From JBFHFS01 sp041583495 (GTDB lineage Bacteria; Bacteroidota; Bacteroidia; Bacteroidales; Marinilabiliaceae): DNA of 64,000 nt. The position numbers were made by a program, and so were the translations under genes. Below are positions 62,368 through 64,000 of this stretch, in pieces. The notes beneath the pieces were generated by a model that was given only the letters and a program-made list of their open reading frames with translations, was not told where the DNA came from and did no database searches. The stretch spans positions 95,063 to 159,062 of the forward strand of contig JBFHFS010000004.1 of the NCBI GenBank assembly GCA_041583495.1, written 5' to 3'. The number at the start of each line of letters is the position of its first letter. Within the stretch, counting starts at the first letter, position 1.

Positions 62368-62386
62368 ATATGCTTTTCCAGGAAAA

Positions 62387-62734
62387 TTAAACTCTTTTTT
62401 CCTTGATACGGGCTTTTTTACCAGTCCGGCTACGCAAGTAGTATATTCTTGCCCGACGAACCTTACCCATTCTGTTCAATTCTACTTTGTCAATGAAAGG
62501 AGAATTCATTGGGAAAATACGCTCGATGCCCACGTTGTTCGAAATTTTTCGAACGGTGAACCGCTTATTAATCCCGCTGCCTTTAATCTGAATCACGGTA
62601 CCACGGAAAATCTGAATCCGCTCCTTGCTTCCCTCACGAATCTTGTAGTGAACGGAAACAGTGTCTCCCGAGCTGATTTTAGGAATTTCTACGCCCGGCT
62701 CAAAGGCCGCTTCAGCAACTTTAATCAAATCCAT
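62387..62734 (-). CDS. rplS: 50S ribosomal protein L19
   Basis: The 115-residue protein begins MDLIKVAEAAFEPGVEIPKI and contains ISSGDTVSVHYKIREGSKER, IQIFRGTVIQIKG and RRARIYYLRSRTGKKARIKE, diagnostic of L19, which sits at the 30S-50S interface. It is monocistronic here, with a -7 box upstream and a strong terminator downstream. Confidence 0.97.
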   Translation of the reverse strand: MDLIKVAEAAFEPGVEIPKISSGDTVSVHYKIREGSKERIQIFRGTVIQIKGSGINKRFTVRKISNNVGIERIFPMNSPFIDKVELNRMGKVRRARIYYLRSRTGKKARIKEKRV

Positions 62735-62817
62735 TTTTTGTGCTTTTGGAGATTTAACTTAATCGTGCAATATTATCTGACCCCTGCGTTCAGTAAGAGA
62801 TTACACGAATTCGAGTG

Positions 62818-62825
62818 CAAAAGTA
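62818..62825 (-). promoter_or_regulatory. -7 box of rplS
   Basis: Minus-strand TACTTTTG matches TAnnTTTG. The leader would be about 75 bases before the rplS ATG at 62734. Confidence 0.45.
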
Positions 62826-63196
62826 GGGTTTTTCTTTAAGAATTCAGCCATATTCTTTCTTTTTTATCTAATATTTGGTTCTTAAGGATCTGTTGGTAGC
62901 TAATTGTTTTTTTATAAGTGTCTTGTCGAGTCCTCTTCCCAACTCAATATTGAATCTTTTTGTCTTCGATCTGAAAAGCAATGGCCTGAACTGGTGCCAC
63001 TTTTCAATGGTTTTATCTTTTTATCACGATAACCGTTGTCTTTAAGCATGCCGTTTATGGATAATTTCGTAGAACGACGCCTTTTTTATAGGGTCCGGGG
63101 GGTATTGATTCTATTATTAATGGTTGCTGAGACTTATTGATTAGGATTCAATGTGTTCCGATTTCCCTCCCGGGGTGGTACTATCACTTTAAATGC

Positions 63197-63204
63197 TATT
63201 TTTG
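63197..63204 (+). promoter_or_regulatory. -7 box of the acyltransferase gene
   Basis: TATTTTTG matches TAnnTTTG, 37 bases before the ATG at 63242. No clear -33 element is seen. Confidence 0.45.
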
Positions 63205-63241
63205 TATCTACGTTTAGAAATACATGTAATATTTTTCATTT

Positions 63242-63979
63242 ATGTCTCAGCACGAACCCGTCTCCTGGAGGTTTTGGTTGTATCAACCCTATAAATGGTT
63301 GGTGTTTTTACCCCTGATGTTGGTTAATTCTATCGTGTATGCCGTGTTGGCTGCTCTTTTTGCCATTTTTGTTTCTCCACGTGCCGGCAGTCTTTGGGGG
63401 ATGGTATGGGCCCGGATAACCTGCTGGTTAACACCTGTCCGGCTTAAGGTACAGGGGAAGGAAAATATAACGCCCGGCCAGTCCTATGTGGTGGCGGCCA
63501 ATCATCAAACGGGGTTCGATATTTTTATCCTATATGGATATTTGGGGATCGATTTTAAATGGATAATGAAGAAAGAATTGCGAAGGATACCTTTTATTGG
63601 GTATGCCAGCGAAAAAGTTGGGCATATCTTTATCGACCGATCTTCCCCGCGGGCCGCGCTTAACACGCTCCAGGAGGCTAAACGCAAGTTGGAGGGGGGC
63701 GCCTCGGTGGTGATATTTCCCGAGGGAACCAGGAGTAAGGGCCCTCAAATGCATCCCTTTAAACGGGGGGCCTTTAAGTTGGCCTTTGAACTGGACCTGC
63801 CCATATTGCCGGTGACGATTGTGGATTCATGGCGAATTAAGCGAGAGGGCTTTTTCAATATTATGCCAGGTAAAGCTGCCCTGATTGTGCATCCACCCAT
63901 TAATATTCGTGATTATAAAGAGAGACCCGGCCAACTATCGGAAGTTACCCAGCAAATTATTGAGAAAAGTACTCTCTGA
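63242..63979 (+). CDS. plsC: 1-acyl-sn-glycerol-3-phosphate acyltransferase
   Basis: The 245-residue protein has an N-terminal membrane helix (WLVFLPLMLVNSIVYAVLAA) and the PlsC motifs: ANHQTGFD (HX4D catalytic pair), GHIFIDRSSPRAAL, VIFPEGTRSKG and LPILPVTIVDSW. It acylates lysophosphatidic acid to phosphatidic acid at the inner membrane. The last 21 bases of the window follow its stop. Confidence 0.9.
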   Translation: MSQHEPVSWRFWLYQPYKWLVFLPLMLVNSIVYAVLAALFAIFVSPRAGSLWGMVWARITCWLTPVRLKVQGKENITPGQSYVVAANHQTGFDIFILYGYLGIDFKWIMKKELRRIPFIGYASEKVGHIFIDRSSPRAALNTLQEAKRKLEGGASVVIFPEGTRSKGPQMHPFKRGAFKLAFELDLPILPVTIVDSWRIKREGFFNIMPGKAALIVHPPINIRDYKERPGQLSEVTQQIIEKSTL

Positions 63980-64000
63980 TAATTGTTTGATAAGGTATTA

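Larger units (their letters stand above)
62735..63241. other. 507-bp divergent intergenic region
   Basis: It lies between rplS (minus) and the acyltransferase gene (plus) and holds a -7 box for each. No coding frame is recognisable in the middle, and no tRNA or structured RNA was found. Confidence 0.5.

Noticed and set aside
62324..62839. 171-residue plus-strand frame
   Set aside because: Antisense to rplS, whose identity is certain.

Overview
The window is a chromosomal segment of a Bacteroidota bacterium, most likely Bacteroidales or Marinilabiliales; the genus cannot be set from sequence alone. The evidence is: a type IX secretion (T9SS) type B sorting domain on a giant surface protein, SprF/PorP and PorE-like partners, a complete Bat aerotolerance cluster, the thrS-infC-rpmI-rplT and dapB-lepB-lepB-wbqC gene orders, promoter -7 boxes of the Bacteroidota form TAnnTTTG in front of many genes, and few Shine-Dalgarno sequences. 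All positions, motifs and hairpins were read by eye; family names come from recognised motifs and no database search was run.

Layout. 1-3000: a possibly broken ORF at the left edge, a DUF1460 lipoprotein and a DEAD-box helicase. 3190-10420: a TetR-controlled tripartite efflux operon (TolC, HlyD, two ABC ATPases, two ABC-2 permeases), laid out like E. coli cecR-ybhGFSR but with the ATPase split into two genes. 10420-10940: repeat-rich noncoding DNA. 10940-16500: a DUF4434 protein, a PgpH-like HD phosphodiesterase, an NlpC/P60 hydrolase, a Nudix hydrolase and a WbqC protein. 16500-23660: LapA-like protein, two signal peptidases, DapB, then the translation operon. 23740-30890: an L-fucose cluster (ROK regulator, mutarotase, permease, two oxidoreductases, GH29 fucosidase) that contains a 17-bp inverted-repeat element. 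31470-40230: the MoxR/DUF58/BatA-E cluster on the minus strand. 40750-43410: a BFD-like iron-sulfur protein, QueA and an Smr-domain protein.

43670-54150 is the most distinctive region: a 2227-residue repeat adhesin with a T9SS type B C-terminus, followed by SprF/PorP, a PorE-like TPR/propeller/OmpA protein and a small protein with two SPOR-like repeats. Together these look like a dedicated secretion, display and peptidoglycan-anchoring unit for the adhesin. RNase P RNA (rnpB) follows directly. 54540-64000 is mostly housekeeping: YihY, M48 protease, KdsA, RarA, a quinone-reductase-like flavoprotein, YigZ/IMPACT, an SMP-30-like lipoprotein, ribosomal protein L19 and a PlsC acyltransferase.

I recognised no tRNA, 5S/16S/23S rRNA, CRISPR array, intact insertion sequence or prophage. 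Several start codons were moved inward from the longest frame where a signal peptide, the family N-terminus or a promoter decided it; infC was extended upstream to an AUA start.
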